Assembly (NCBI RefSeq): GCF_010725055.1
Contig: NZ_BJKB01000001.1
Coordinates: 372,001-436,000, forward strand
Reading direction: 5' to 3'
From: Gelidibacter japonicus
GTDB lineage: Bacteria; Bacteroidota; Bacteroidia; Flavobacteriales; Flavobacteriaceae
Length of the DNA stretch: 64,000 nucleotides
A program made the position numbers and the translations under genes. The notes under the pieces were generated by a model. That model saw nothing but the letters and a program-made list of their open reading frames with translations. It was not told the DNA's origin and ran no database searches. Numbering within the stretch: position 1 is the stretch's first letter; every line of letters begins with the position of its first letter. Below, piece by piece: positions 38,511 through 46,269 of the stretch.

Positions 38511-38868
38511 TTTTCTCAAGTTTTTGCTGTATCAGCGCTGTCACGTATAATGTTATCAAAGTACTTACTCCCGCAGCAACCAACAGAACGATCCAATGCG
38601 ATTTAATAAAATCAAAATAAGACATGAGCCCAACGCCAAAGGGAATAAAAAACAACACCAAATAGTTCAGCAACGTATCTGAGGCGGGTTTTACCCATTC
38701 CAGTTTTATCAGTTTCACTTTCAATGCCACAAAAATCAAAATCATTCCCAAAATATTGCCCGGTACTGGTATTTCTACAAAGTAATTTATCAATTCTCCC
38801 AAACCAAGGAATAAAAACAAGATCAGGAAGGCTTTGAGCATTTTCAACCCGCTCTTGAGCAAATTCAT
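38494..38868 (-). CDS. lrgA: LrgA/CidA-family membrane protein
   Basis: About 124 residues from the ATG at 38868, chosen because family members are 110-150 residues and begin shortly before the first membrane helix; earlier ATGs at 38904 and 38913 are possible. Four hydrophobic segments; the family signature FLGLGELINYFVEIPVPGNILGMILIF (split over two helices) and LLNYLVLFFIPFGVGLMSYFD are present. It forms a complex with LrgB. A 275-base gap with repeat hairpins separates it from the sialidase on its downstream-coordinate side, so it may have its own promoter. Confidence 0.88.
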   Translation of the reverse strand: MNLLKSGLKMLKAFLILFLFLGLGELINYFVEIPVPGNILGMILIFVALKVKLIKLEWVKPASDTLLNYLVLFFIPFGVGLMSYFDFIKSHWIVLLVAAGVSTLITLYVTALIQQKLEKNDSVL

Positions 38869-39016
38869 GGTTTTTATATGGATTTTAAATGATGTTTTAC
38901 TCATGCGAAACATTTGATATTTTAAAAGAATAGGCATATTTAGATGCCAATTCGCCTAGTTTGAGATGAGGAGCTAAAATAATCAAATCTTTAGTATTTT
39001 GTTTAGGACGATGGAT

Positions 39017-39125
39017 AGACCTCAAAGTCCCGATAGCACTCGGGATGAAACCTGTCAGGTCTCAGTCCCCATTAAACAATACCTACAAGGTCCTCCTTCG
39101 GCGGACAGGTAAAAACCTTGCAGGA
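39017..39125. repeat. Composite intergenic repeat (tcccgatagc and cctgtcaggt motifs)
   Basis: Contains tcccgatagcactcggga (39028-39045), aaacctgtcaggtct (39048-39062) and an acctacaaggtcctccttcggcggacaggt segment ending in aaaccttgcagg. It is built from the same modules as the elements at 1852, 17540, 34340 and 45882. Lies after the sialidase start side, between lrgA and the GH33 stop. Confidence 0.7.
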
Positions 39126-39142
39126 TACTTTCACTTATAAGA

Positions 39143-40267
39143 TTACTTCTTAGGCTTTCTGTAGGTATCCTTTCCATCCGTTAACCAATCCAAAGAAAAG
39201 CTTACAAATGGATTCTTTGTGTATTCGTCTTGCTCAAAAAACAAACCAATATCGCCATTGGCAAGAATTGTCATATCCGAATATGCTGAAGGGCCCTCGT
39301 AAATGGTTTTGCCCTCTGACCATGTTTTGCCTTCGTCGTAACTAATGCGAACCGTCATATTAACACGGCCTTTTTCAGATTTGGCATTAGAAAAAAGAAG
39401 TCTGTTCTTTTTATAACCATCTTCAATTGCGGTATATCGAATGATACTTGCATTGCAACCCGGATCAATTAATTCTGGAGCTTCTTCAGTGGTCCATGTT
39501 TTTCCTCCATCGGTGGATGTGTGTACATAACGCATACCCTTTCCATTGACACGTGCATTGATCATTAAAGTACCGTCAACAAGCTCTATAACTTTTGATT
39601 CGTCGGCAGGTTGGATAGGTGTGTCGATAAAATACCAAGTTTTACCGTGGTCATCACTTCCAAATAAATGTAATCCGCTATTGAGATTCACCATGGTATG
39701 TAGTAATTTTCCTGAACGCGTTTGAATACCTCTGCCTGAAGTTATGAATTTAAAATCCTTATGCCATTCAGGTTTTGCTATCTGAGAGGTGATATCTACT
39801 GGTTCGCTCCAAGTTTTCCCATTGTCAGCACTTTTTACATAATGAAGGTAATAGATGTCTTTCTCCGTATCTAAATTCATGTAATTGTAAAACATGAAAA
39901 TTTCGTTGGTCACATGATCCACAATCAAGGAGGGATCTGAAGCCGATTGTCCATAAGGAAAATCCACAACGGTTTCAATATCAGACCAGGTTTTCCCATT
40001 ATCAACGCTTCGTCTTATAATGATGTTGATGTCTTTACTCCACTTTAAATCGCCACAGCCAGGAACTCGTTCGTCAATTGCAGCAATCACATCGCCATTT
40101 GGTGCCGTTATAATGGCCGGGATTCGGTAACATTCTACCCCTTCAGTCATAGAGGTATTGAACAGGTCTTGAAATACCGGCGCACCATCAGTACTGGCGG
40201 TATTTTGGGTTTTTACACCGCAATTAAATAGGAATACTGTAATTAATAGTGCAATTAGCTTTCTCAT
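39143..40267 (-). CDS. GH33 exo-alpha-sialidase, lipoprotein
   Basis: 374-residue lipoprotein (Cys16 in FLFNC). The six-bladed propeller has the sialidase YRIP motif near residue 47 (ECYRIPAIIT), five Asp-box repeats of the pattern S-x-D-x-G-K-T-W (SVDNGKTW, SADNGKTW, SDDHGKTW, STDGGKTW, SYDEGKTW), and a late DMTILANGDIGLFFE block with its Glu. Sialidases of this family cleave terminal sialic acid from glycoproteins. It lies just downstream of the creatininase-like gene and is one of two GH33 genes here; unlike the other it carries a lipobox, so it is probably anchored at the outer membrane. Confidence 0.94.
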   Translation of the reverse strand: MRKLIALLITVFLFNCGVKTQNTASTDGAPVFQDLFNTSMTEGVECYRIPAIITAPNGDVIAAIDERVPGCGDLKWSKDINIIIRRSVDNGKTWSDIETVVDFPYGQSASDPSLIVDHVTNEIFMFYNYMNLDTEKDIYYLHYVKSADNGKTWSEPVDITSQIAKPEWHKDFKFITSGRGIQTRSGKLLHTMVNLNSGLHLFGSDDHGKTWYFIDTPIQPADESKVIELVDGTLMINARVNGKGMRYVHTSTDGGKTWTTEEAPELIDPGCNASIIRYTAIEDGYKKNRLLFSNAKSEKGRVNMTVRISYDEGKTWSEGKTIYEGPSAYSDMTILANGDIGLFFEQDEYTKNPFVSFSLDWLTDGKDTYRKPKK

Positions 40268-40287
40268 GGTTATGAAATTTATAGTTT

Positions 40288-41067
40288 TTATTCGTACATA
40301 TTATATAGATCTGCATGATGCAACTCTTGAAAAAATTCGGCTATATTATGGACAACCACATCTAAAAATGCGGTGCCCTTGGCTTGGGTAGCTTTCTTCG
40401 GGTTTCCCACTCCGGTATCTTCAGTGACATGGGTCCATTGGCGTTGCGCGCTGACCCAACCATCTTTGAGTCCTTTGATTTTAAACTGTTTAGCACTTCC
40501 ACTTCCTGCTTGACCCAATGGCAATACCAAATGAGGTGCAATATGTTGCATGGCTGATGTTTCCAATTCGCCAGCATGGTCTCCCGGTTCATCAAAATAA
40601 GCAGTGGCATTGGCTGCTTGCCACCAATTGATTGAACAAACGAAAACTTTTGGAAATTCTAAACTCAATTCCCGGATCATTTGTTTAAAATTGTTGCCGC
40701 CATGGGAATTGACAATGACCAATTTATGGATGTCATGCGCATTTAAGACCTCAACCACATCTTTTAAAACCGCGTATTGGGTACTGGGGTTCATGTTCAT
40801 GCACAACGAAATATCCATCTGTCCCGTATTGACTCCAAAAGGAATGGTTGGCAATACGATGACTTTTGCCTTGTTGTTCCAAGCTTTTTCTGCAGCTGCA
40901 ATAGCCACATACTCTGCCTGATAATTATCCGTAGCATAAGGCAAATGGTAATTATGGGCTTCAGTGGCACCCCAAGGCAAAACGGCAACGGTAAAAATGG
41001 TTTCCTTAACCGATTTCCAATTGGTTTCTGCCAATACATAAGGTCTAATGGATTTTCCCATTTTCAT
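40288..41067 (-). CDS. Creatininase-family amidohydrolase of unknown substrate
   Basis: 259 residues, no signal peptide, cytoplasmic. The creatininase fold metal-site motifs are all visible: Glu36 and His38 in PWGATEAHNYHLP, Asp47 in YATD, His122 in NSHGGNN and Glu167 in DHAGELETS. The family opens cyclic or linear amide bonds with two metal ions; members act on creatinine, formamides and other cyclic amides. It lies 9 bases after the epimerase stop and 20 bases before a sialidase, inside the sialic acid cluster. Creatinine is an unlikely substrate here. An amide on a sialic acid or hexosamine derivative is more likely, but this is inference. Confidence 0.85.
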   Translation of the reverse strand: MKMGKSIRPYVLAETNWKSVKETIFTVAVLPWGATEAHNYHLPYATDNYQAEYVAIAAAEKAWNNKAKVIVLPTIPFGVNTGQMDISLCMNMNPSTQYAVLKDVVEVLNAHDIHKLVIVNSHGGNNFKQMIRELSLEFPKVFVCSINWWQAANATAYFDEPGDHAGELETSAMQHIAPHLVLPLGQAGSGSAKQFKIKGLKDGWVSAQRQWTHVTEDTGVGNPKKATQAKGTAFLDVVVHNIAEFFQELHHADLYNMYE

Positions 41068-41076
41068 TGATTTAAT

Positions 41077-42231
41077 TTATTTTTCTATACGTTCAAAAGT
41101 TTTCCAACATTGATACATGGCTCTTGGAACGTGGAAACAGCCTTTCCATTTTCCGCCCTTTAAATCCAACAACACTTCACCTTGCCTGTTTAAGTAGCCA
41201 TACCATTCGCCATTATCAGCATCCGAAAAATGCGACCAGGCATAGTCGTGAACTTTTTCGTACCAGTCCATAAGTTCCTTCCTACCCGTGTGTTCATAAG
41301 CTTTAGCCAATGCTACCAAGGCTTCCAGATGGACCCACCAAAGTTTTTGATCCCATTCCAATTGTTGTGGCGGCTTTCCTAAAGCATCCATAAAATAAAA
41401 GATACCACCGTATGTTTCGTCCCAACTATACTCTAAGATCCGTAAAATGGTGTCTGCAGCTTTTTCAATAAGTTGTTTGTCTTTCCTTCTAACACCAATG
41501 TCAATCATAAACCACATGGCTTCAATCCCGTGTCCAGGATTTAAAAGACGACCGTTAAAGCTATCCTCATGTGAACCATCAGGGCGGACAAATTCGTAGA
41601 TAAGTCCCGATTCCTTATCCAAGAAGACATTCATGACTTCATTGATACTAAAATCGATGGTTTTATTGACTTCCTCTTCATCCAAAACACCTTCAAGTTC
41701 CAGCACCAAATTGGACAAAATCATCGGTAGGGAAAAACTTTTTAATGGTCGTTCACCGGTAGATTTTTCATAGATTCCTTTCGGGTTGTCCTTCTTTTTT
41801 AATATGTTAAGATAGGTTTTTTTTGCGAGCTGTTTGATCTCATCATCACCAGATGCGATGGCATATTGACTAAAGGCCATAGCTGCAAAGCAATCGGAAA
41901 AAATATTATAAGGCTGTATGAGTGGTTTTCCCTCCTGTGTCGTTGAGAAATAGAAGTTGCCTTCCTTGTCCATGCCATTTTTTATGATAAAATCAACACC
42001 GTGTTTGGCCAATGTCAACCAATTCTCATTCTTCTCAACGGTATTGTAAAGCATAGAAAACGTCCAAGCCTGTCGCCCTTGAAGCCACATAAACTTATCA
42101 GTATCGTAAACTTCTCCTGTTTTATCCAAACAGGTAAAATAACCGCCGTAGGTTAAATCTATCGAATTTTTCTCCCAAAATGGGATGACATTCTTTAGAA
42201 GTGTATTTTTGTAGAGTGATGAATAGTTCAT
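41077..42231 (-). CDS. nanE: N-acylglucosamine 2-epimerase (AGE/RnBP family)
   Basis: 384 residues, cytoplasmic (alpha/alpha)6 barrel. Motifs are FWLEN-like [38 protein letters not shown] (48-64), [16 protein letters not shown] with two histidine-side residues of the active site, and [13 protein letters not shown]. In the Bacteroides-type sialic acid pathway such an enzyme turns ManNAc, the lyase product, into GlcNAc before phosphorylation. Cellobiose 2-epimerase belongs to the same superfamily, but the neighbours (lyase, YhcH, sialidases) favour ManNAc. It is divergent from the GntR gene, with the shared palindrome between them. Confidence 0.88.
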   Translation of the reverse strand: MNYSSLYKNTLLKNVIPFWEKNSIDLTYGGYFTCLDKTGEVYDTDKFMWLQGRQAWTFSMLYNTVEKNENWLTLAKHGVDFIIKNGMDKEGNFYFSTTQEGKPLIQPYNIFSDCFAAMAFSQYAIASGDDEIKQLAKKTYLNILKKKDNPKGIYEKSTGERPLKSFSLPMILSNLVLELEGVLDEEEVNKTIDFSINEVMNVFLDKESGLIYEFVRPDGSHEDSFNGRLLNPGHGIEAMWFMIDIGVRRKDKQLIEKAADTILRILEYSWDETYGGIFYFMDALGKPPQQLEWDQKLWWVHLEALVALAKAYEHTGRKELMDWYEKVHDYAWSHFSDADNGEWYGYLNRQGEVLLDLKGGKWKGCFHVPRAMYQCWKTFERIEK

Positions 42232-42291
42232 TTAAACGTTATTTCTTGAAAATTAGACGTAATTTTTCAGCGTAAACTATTATATTTACAT

Positions 42292-42308
42292 GATATGTTA
42301 TACATAAT
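42292..42308. promoter_or_regulatory. Likely GntR/FadR-type operator (tatgttatacata)
   Basis: The core tatgt-tat-acata (42294-42306) is an inverted repeat with the TGT-N3-ACA form usual for FadR-subfamily GntR sites. It lies in the gap between the divergent epimerase and regulator genes. The 14-base string tatgttatacataat occurs again at 51095-51109 in front of the second susC, so the site is shared across the cluster. Confidence 0.7.
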
Positions 42309-42361
42309 ACAAACTTAAGGAAATTAGAATAATAAATTACATTTGCACAAAATAAATTAGC

Positions 42362-43081
42362 ATGAAAAACCGTGTAGGCCTTAAACCGATAACCAATTTG
42401 AGCTTAGTTGACAAGGTAGAAATAAGCATTACTGAGTATATCAAATCCAACAAGCTTGAAGTGGGCGATACCATCCCAAAGGAGATGGAGTTTGCCGAAT
42501 CTCTCGGTGTCAGTAGAACTGTTGTCAGGGAAGCACTGACCAGGCTGCGCACCATTGGCATTATCGATTCGAAAAAACATAAGGGCATGGTGCTTTCTCA
42601 ACCAGATTTTATTGAAAATTTTGAGAAGATCATGGAAACCAATTTGGTGGGCGATGATACCTTAAAGGATATTTTTGAGCTACGCCTAATTATGGAAATG
42701 GGCATGGTCGATTTATTATTTGCTCGTAAAACAGATGAAGACATAGAGGAACTGAGCAAAATAGTAGATGACATGGAAAAAGGCAAACCGGAATCCCACA
42801 TTTTCAGTCTAAAAAATGAAGTTGCTTTCCACGGCAAACTCTATGAAATGTCGGGTAATAAAACCTTACACCGACTTCAAAACATCTTGCTTCCTGTTTT
42901 TCAGTATGTGCATAACCACAAATTGGATGATGCCAAAACCTATATGTACAAAAAGAAATTTGTAACGCATCGTGAACTTTTGAATTATCTTAAAGAAGGT
43001 AACAAGGAAAAATTCAGAAAGGGATTGGCCCGTCATTTGGAACCACATTTTGACAGAGTCCTTAAGGATGTAGAATTCTAA
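42362..43081 (+). CDS. GntR-family (FadR/FCD) transcriptional regulator, probable nan regulator
   Basis: 239 residues. The N-terminal winged helix (about 15-80) reads IKSNKLEVGDTIPKEMEFAESLGVSRTVVREALTRLRTIGII, the classical GntR pattern; the C-terminal helical FCD domain (about 95-235) would bind a small effector, with a metal-site type DLIFELRLIMEMG start. It is the only plus-strand gene in the sialic acid module and ends in a 4-base overlap with the convergent yhcH. By position and the shared palindrome it probably represses the sialic acid genes and is relieved by a pathway intermediate (E. coli NanR is a relative). Confidence 0.9.
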   Translation: MKNRVGLKPITNLSLVDKVEISITEYIKSNKLEVGDTIPKEMEFAESLGVSRTVVREALTRLRTIGIIDSKKHKGMVLSQPDFIENFEKIMETNLVGDDTLKDIFELRLIMEMGMVDLLFARKTDEDIEELSKIVDDMEKGKPESHIFSLKNEVAFHGKLYEMSGNKTLHRLQNILLPVFQYVHNHKLDDAKTYMYKKKFVTHRELLNYLKEGNKEKFRKGLARHLEPHFDRVLKDVEF

Positions 43082-43527
43082 ATTTTAACCTTAATCACTG
43101 CTTTCTTCACCTGTGACGGATCTCCGGTTGTGATATCCGGCATGTGGATGTCATCTGGAAAAAAGATGGCAAACATCCCTTTATTAACTGTAATGATGTC
43201 ATAAGGCTCATCAAACAACATATAATCATCAACAGTATCATACTTCTTTTTAGGCTCTTGACCGGTGTGCATCGTGACTCCCATTTGCTCGACACCATCA
43301 ACAATATATTGAACATCAATATATTTGAGATGTGACTCCAGAAGATTTCCATCGACTTGCTTTGTCTGGTATTCCTTAAAAATGACAAAAAGATCATTTC
43401 CTTCAATCTCATGTTTGCCCATAGGCAAATCATTGAAATTGGTGTTTCTAATATAGTTTAAAGCCTTCTTAACACCCGGGTGGATGTTTTTATAAAGGTC
43501 TGCATTTTCAATTTTGTCCAATATCAT
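43078..43527 (-). CDS. nanQ: YhcH/YjgK/YiaL (DUF386) protein, probable N-acetylneuraminate anomerase
   Basis: 149 residues from the ATG at 43527 (a TTG six bases earlier is open but unlikely). Cupin-like fold: GKHEIEGNDLFVIFKEYQTK, LESHLKYIDVQYIVDGVEQM, MLFDEPYDIITVNKGMFAIFFPDDIHMPDI with the metal-binding His and Glu residues. E. coli YhcH supplies the lyase with open-chain Neu5Ac by speeding anomer exchange, which is established for that protein. Its place beside sialidase and lyase genes supports the same job here. Stop TAG overlaps the end of the convergent GntR gene. Confidence 0.9.
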   Translation of the reverse strand: MILDKIENADLYKNIHPGVKKALNYIRNTNFNDLPMGKHEIEGNDLFVIFKEYQTKQVDGNLLESHLKYIDVQYIVDGVEQMGVTMHTGQEPKKKYDTVDDYMLFDEPYDIITVNKGMFAIFFPDDIHMPDITTGDPSQVKKAVIKVKI

Positions 43528-43555
43528 TGTCAATTGTTTTTAAGATAGAAAAATA

Positions 43556-44716
43556 TTAAAACCACGTTTTTTTGTCAGTTATCCTCTTAGGAAGAATCAT
43601 AACATCCAAACGCATCCATCCAGGAGGGCGGTTGCCTGGAGTCATTTTTGGAAACCCGTCACTATCCGATGTCTCAAAGACAATGGCAAGGCGACCATCT
43701 GACAATTGTGTGATGCAGCTATATCCAGCGGATTTATCATACAGCAAATAATCATTTTCCCAGGTTTCACCACCGTTTAAACTGCGATAAATAAACAGAT
43801 TCTGCCGATCTTCATTGTTGGCACTTCCCAATCCTCCAGCTGGTCCAACATAAAACAGCATATTATCAATACCTAACATACTCCCTTGACAGCCCCCATA
43901 GTCGACTGACGATTGCAAGCGAAAATCAATGTGGCTAGCACTCCATGACACTCCTCCATCTTCACTTACGGAGACGGTTCGCTTACCTTTGCCCGCTCTA
44001 AGATTGTATCTCAAAATATTATGGGGTGATTCTGCAATTTGATATTCTCCACCTTCAGGTGCAGCATGTCCCGTTTGCCAAGTTTCTCCGTGATCATCAC
44101 TATATATCGCTCTGTTTTTAGAAATTTTTCCGTCGGTTTGACGTGTTGGCACAATCAGTCGGTTCTTAAACCTACTGCCTTGCATTTGAATGCCCGCACC
44201 TGGACCAAATCCACCAATATAATGATTGGGTGCAACAATGTCCTTGGTAATATTTCGTGGCTTGCTCCAGCTTAAACCATCATCATCAGATACAATAACC
44301 CATGCCGTGTTTTTTAACTTGCTATGATCATCCGAAGGCCATAAGGTTGTAAAAAGAAATAGTCTCCCTGTTACCATATCCACCAAGGCCACAGGATCCA
44401 TGAATGCATCGTCCCCACTGTCTGTTAAGATCTGTATCTCTGACCAACTTTTTCCATTGTCTTCACTTCTCTTCAATGCGATATCTGTCGGCGTCTTATC
44501 GGTAGAGCTAATTTTCCGAGCTTCAGCAAAAACAAGCAACGTTCCCTTTTTACTGGTTATAAGCGTAGGAATTCGGTAAGAATCTATGGCATCATCTCCA
44601 GCAATAAACACGGTTGTTTTTGGGATGGTATCAAAAGATCTCTCCGAAGCTTCACTGTTTAAAAAACAGACTGAAAATAAAATCAAAACACACTTAAAAA
44701 ACAGATCGCCGTTCAT
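43556..44716 (-). CDS. GH33 exo-alpha-sialidase, Sec-exported
   Basis: 386 residues with signal peptide (about 1-23, no lipobox Cys after the hydrophobic core). The propeller shows DSYRIPTLIT with its Arg, an AEAR catalytic-site block, and Asp boxes SEDNGKSW, SDDDGLSW, SDDHGETW, SEDGGVSW and SLNGGETW. The catalytic Tyr region and third Arg are in the last third (NRPPGW area). It differs from the other GH33 gene, and is probably periplasmic, while that one is a lipoprotein; different linkages (alpha-2,3, -2,6, -2,8) or compartments are likely. It follows nanA with a terminator in between, so it may have its own promoter. Confidence 0.94.
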   Translation of the reverse strand: MNGDLFFKCVLILFSVCFLNSEASERSFDTIPKTTVFIAGDDAIDSYRIPTLITSKKGTLLVFAEARKISSTDKTPTDIALKRSEDNGKSWSEIQILTDSGDDAFMDPVALVDMVTGRLFLFTTLWPSDDHSKLKNTAWVIVSDDDGLSWSKPRNITKDIVAPNHYIGGFGPGAGIQMQGSRFKNRLIVPTRQTDGKISKNRAIYSDDHGETWQTGHAAPEGGEYQIAESPHNILRYNLRAGKGKRTVSVSEDGGVSWSASHIDFRLQSSVDYGGCQGSMLGIDNMLFYVGPAGGLGSANNEDRQNLFIYRSLNGGETWENDYLLYDKSAGYSCITQLSDGRLAIVFETSDSDGFPKMTPGNRPPGWMRLDVMILPKRITDKKTWF

Positions 44717-44832
44717 AGATAAAAGTCTTTAATCGGAATGCAAATTCATACATCAACACCTAAATAATTGCACTATTTATAGTGTTCATTTTCAATCTTA
44801 TCCCAAATCACATAAAATTGTTTTAAGATAAA

Positions 44833-44866
44833 AAACCAAGTTTAAATAGTCATTCAAACTTGGTTT
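44833..44866 (-). terminator. Rho-independent terminator after nanA
   Basis: Perfect 11-base arms (aaaccaagttt / aaacttggttt) with a 12-base loop and a T run in minus-strand sense, 23 bases after the lyase stop. It separates nanA from the sialidase transcript, or lowers read-through into it. Confidence 0.85.
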
Positions 44867-44888
44867 CCTTCAAAATTAAAAATTGCTA

Positions 44889-45794
44889 TTAATCACTCAA
44901 ATGCTCTAATAACCCAATGGCATCCAGTTCTTTTTTAATGCCTTTATAAGCATCGTCACCAAGAGTCGTATGTGGGAATCGACTCGGGCCACAGTCAATG
45001 CCAAAGGTTTTCATGAAGCCTTTTGCAACACCGTTAAATCCGCCGTGACTGTCCAAAATTTCAACAAAACGGATCGCTTTTCTTTGTAATTCTGCCGCTT
45101 CGGTCATTTTACCCGCTTCAAACAAGGTTTTTATTTTATAGTATAAGGGCGCCATGTGATTGTAGGTGCTCCCTACCCATCCATCTGCTCCCAATGGCAA
45201 ACTGGAAAGAAAAATCTCGTCAAATCCAAATAAAATATTGAACTTCCCATTTGCATAATGTTTGCAATGCAAGAAATCAATCAAATTATTGTTGGTGAAC
45301 TTGATGCCTTCCAAATTCGGAATTTCTTTGGATGCTACTTTTAAAAAGTCAAGCATATTCAAGTTGGCGCCACTCAACACCGGAATATGGTAATAATAAA
45401 ATGGCAAGTCTGGCGCGCAGGCGGCCACCTCCTTGCAATAATGAACCAACTTTTCTATACTGTTCAATTTAAAATAATAGGGCGCTAAAACGGCTATGGC
45501 ATCTACCTTATCTGCGGCATGAGTAGCTAAATCCTTGGCGACTTTCAAACTTGGATCGCCAACATGGTCGATGAGATAAAGGTCGGACGATTTATTTTTG
45601 GACCAAGCCGTTGTGATTTCCTTCCGTTCTTCTGTAGATAAGGACACGAAATCGCCCGTGGAGCCATTCATAAATACACCCGATATTTTATTTCTAACTA
45701 AAAATCGGTGATAGTCGGGAATGACACTGGTATTCAATGAACCGTCCTGGCGCATAGGTGCGTAGGTAGCAGCTATCAAGTTTTTTATTTTCAT
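44889..45794 (-). CDS. nanA: N-acetylneuraminate lyase (DapA superfamily)
   Basis: 301-residue cytoplasmic TIM-barrel aldolase. Features are FMNGSTGDFVSLSTEER (41-57) for carboxylate binding, the catalytic tyrosine in FYYYHIP (about residue 135) and the Schiff-base Lys165 in LEGIKFTNNN, at the same number as in the E. coli enzyme. It splits Neu5Ac into ManNAc and pyruvate. ManNAc would go to the epimerase at 41077; pyruvate may be handled by LrgAB. It is followed by a strong terminator. A large repeat array separates it from susD, so its own promoter is likely within that gap. Confidence 0.9.
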   Translation of the reverse strand: MKIKNLIAATYAPMRQDGSLNTSVIPDYHRFLVRNKISGVFMNGSTGDFVSLSTEERKEITTAWSKNKSSDLYLIDHVGDPSLKVAKDLATHAADKVDAIAVLAPYYFKLNSIEKLVHYCKEVAACAPDLPFYYYHIPVLSGANLNMLDFLKVASKEIPNLEGIKFTNNNLIDFLHCKHYANGKFNILFGFDEIFLSSLPLGADGWVGSTYNHMAPLYYKIKTLFEAGKMTEAAELQRKAIRFVEILDSHGGFNGVAKGFMKTFGIDCGPSRFPHTTLGDDAYKGIKKELDAIGLLEHLSD

Positions 45795-45881
45795 ACTTTA
45801 TAAAATGTCTTAAGGATTATCTTTAACTCCGTAAAATTTATATTTGAGATTTGCCATCTCGATAGCAATCAAAAGGGATTA

Positions 45882-46199
45882 TCCCGATAGCTATCGGGAC
45901 AACCATCAAAACCCAATGCGCTTCGCTCGTGAGCTTTGCCTGCCTGTCGGAAGACAGGGGATTGGATCCGCTAATCCCGATAACTATCGGGACAACCATC
46001 AAAACTCAATGCGCTTCGCTTTTGAGTTTTGCCTGCCTGTCGGCAGACAGGGGTTTGGATCCCGCTAAAGAGCGGGATTAGTTCAACCATCAAAACCCAA
46101 TGCGCTTCGCTTTTGAGTTTTGGGTTTGGATCCCGCTAAAGAGCGGGATTAGTTCAACCATCAAAACTCAACGCGCTTCGCTTTTGAGTTTTGGGTTTC
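45882..46199. repeat. Mosaic tandem repeat array (71-93 base units)
   Basis: Four units share aaccatcaaaaccc/actcaatgcgcttcgct and start at 45901, 45994, 46085 and 46156 (spacing 93, 91, 71). The first two carry an extra segment of about 21 bases around cctgtcggcagacagg that the last two lack. Between units lie interchangeable hairpins: tcccgatagctatcggga in the first junctions and cccgctaaagagcggg in the later ones. Nearly every block is itself an inverted repeat. No gene is visible in 45795-46269. Confidence 0.85.
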
Positions 46200-46202
46200 A
46201 CT

Positions 46203-46242
46203 AAAAAAAAAGAGAGTTGAGCTATTAACAAAACTCTCTTTT
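46203..46242 (-). terminator. Rho-independent terminator after susD
   Basis: Arms aaagagagtt and aactctcttt are exact complements with a 13-base loop and a long T run in minus-strand sense. It begins 28 bases after the susD stop and ends the second susC-susD transcript. Confidence 0.88.
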
Positions 46243-46269
46243 CTGGCTAACTCAAACAAAATTACTCTA

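Noticed and set aside
45844-46068. Open frame over the repeat array, with repeated PVGRQG peptides
   Set aside because: It is the translation of palindromic intergenic repeats; no start context, no homology, and the reading depends on repeat copy number.
45882-46199. CRISPR array
   Set aside because: Units are 71-93 bases, made of hairpins, without unique spacers; no cas genes in the window.
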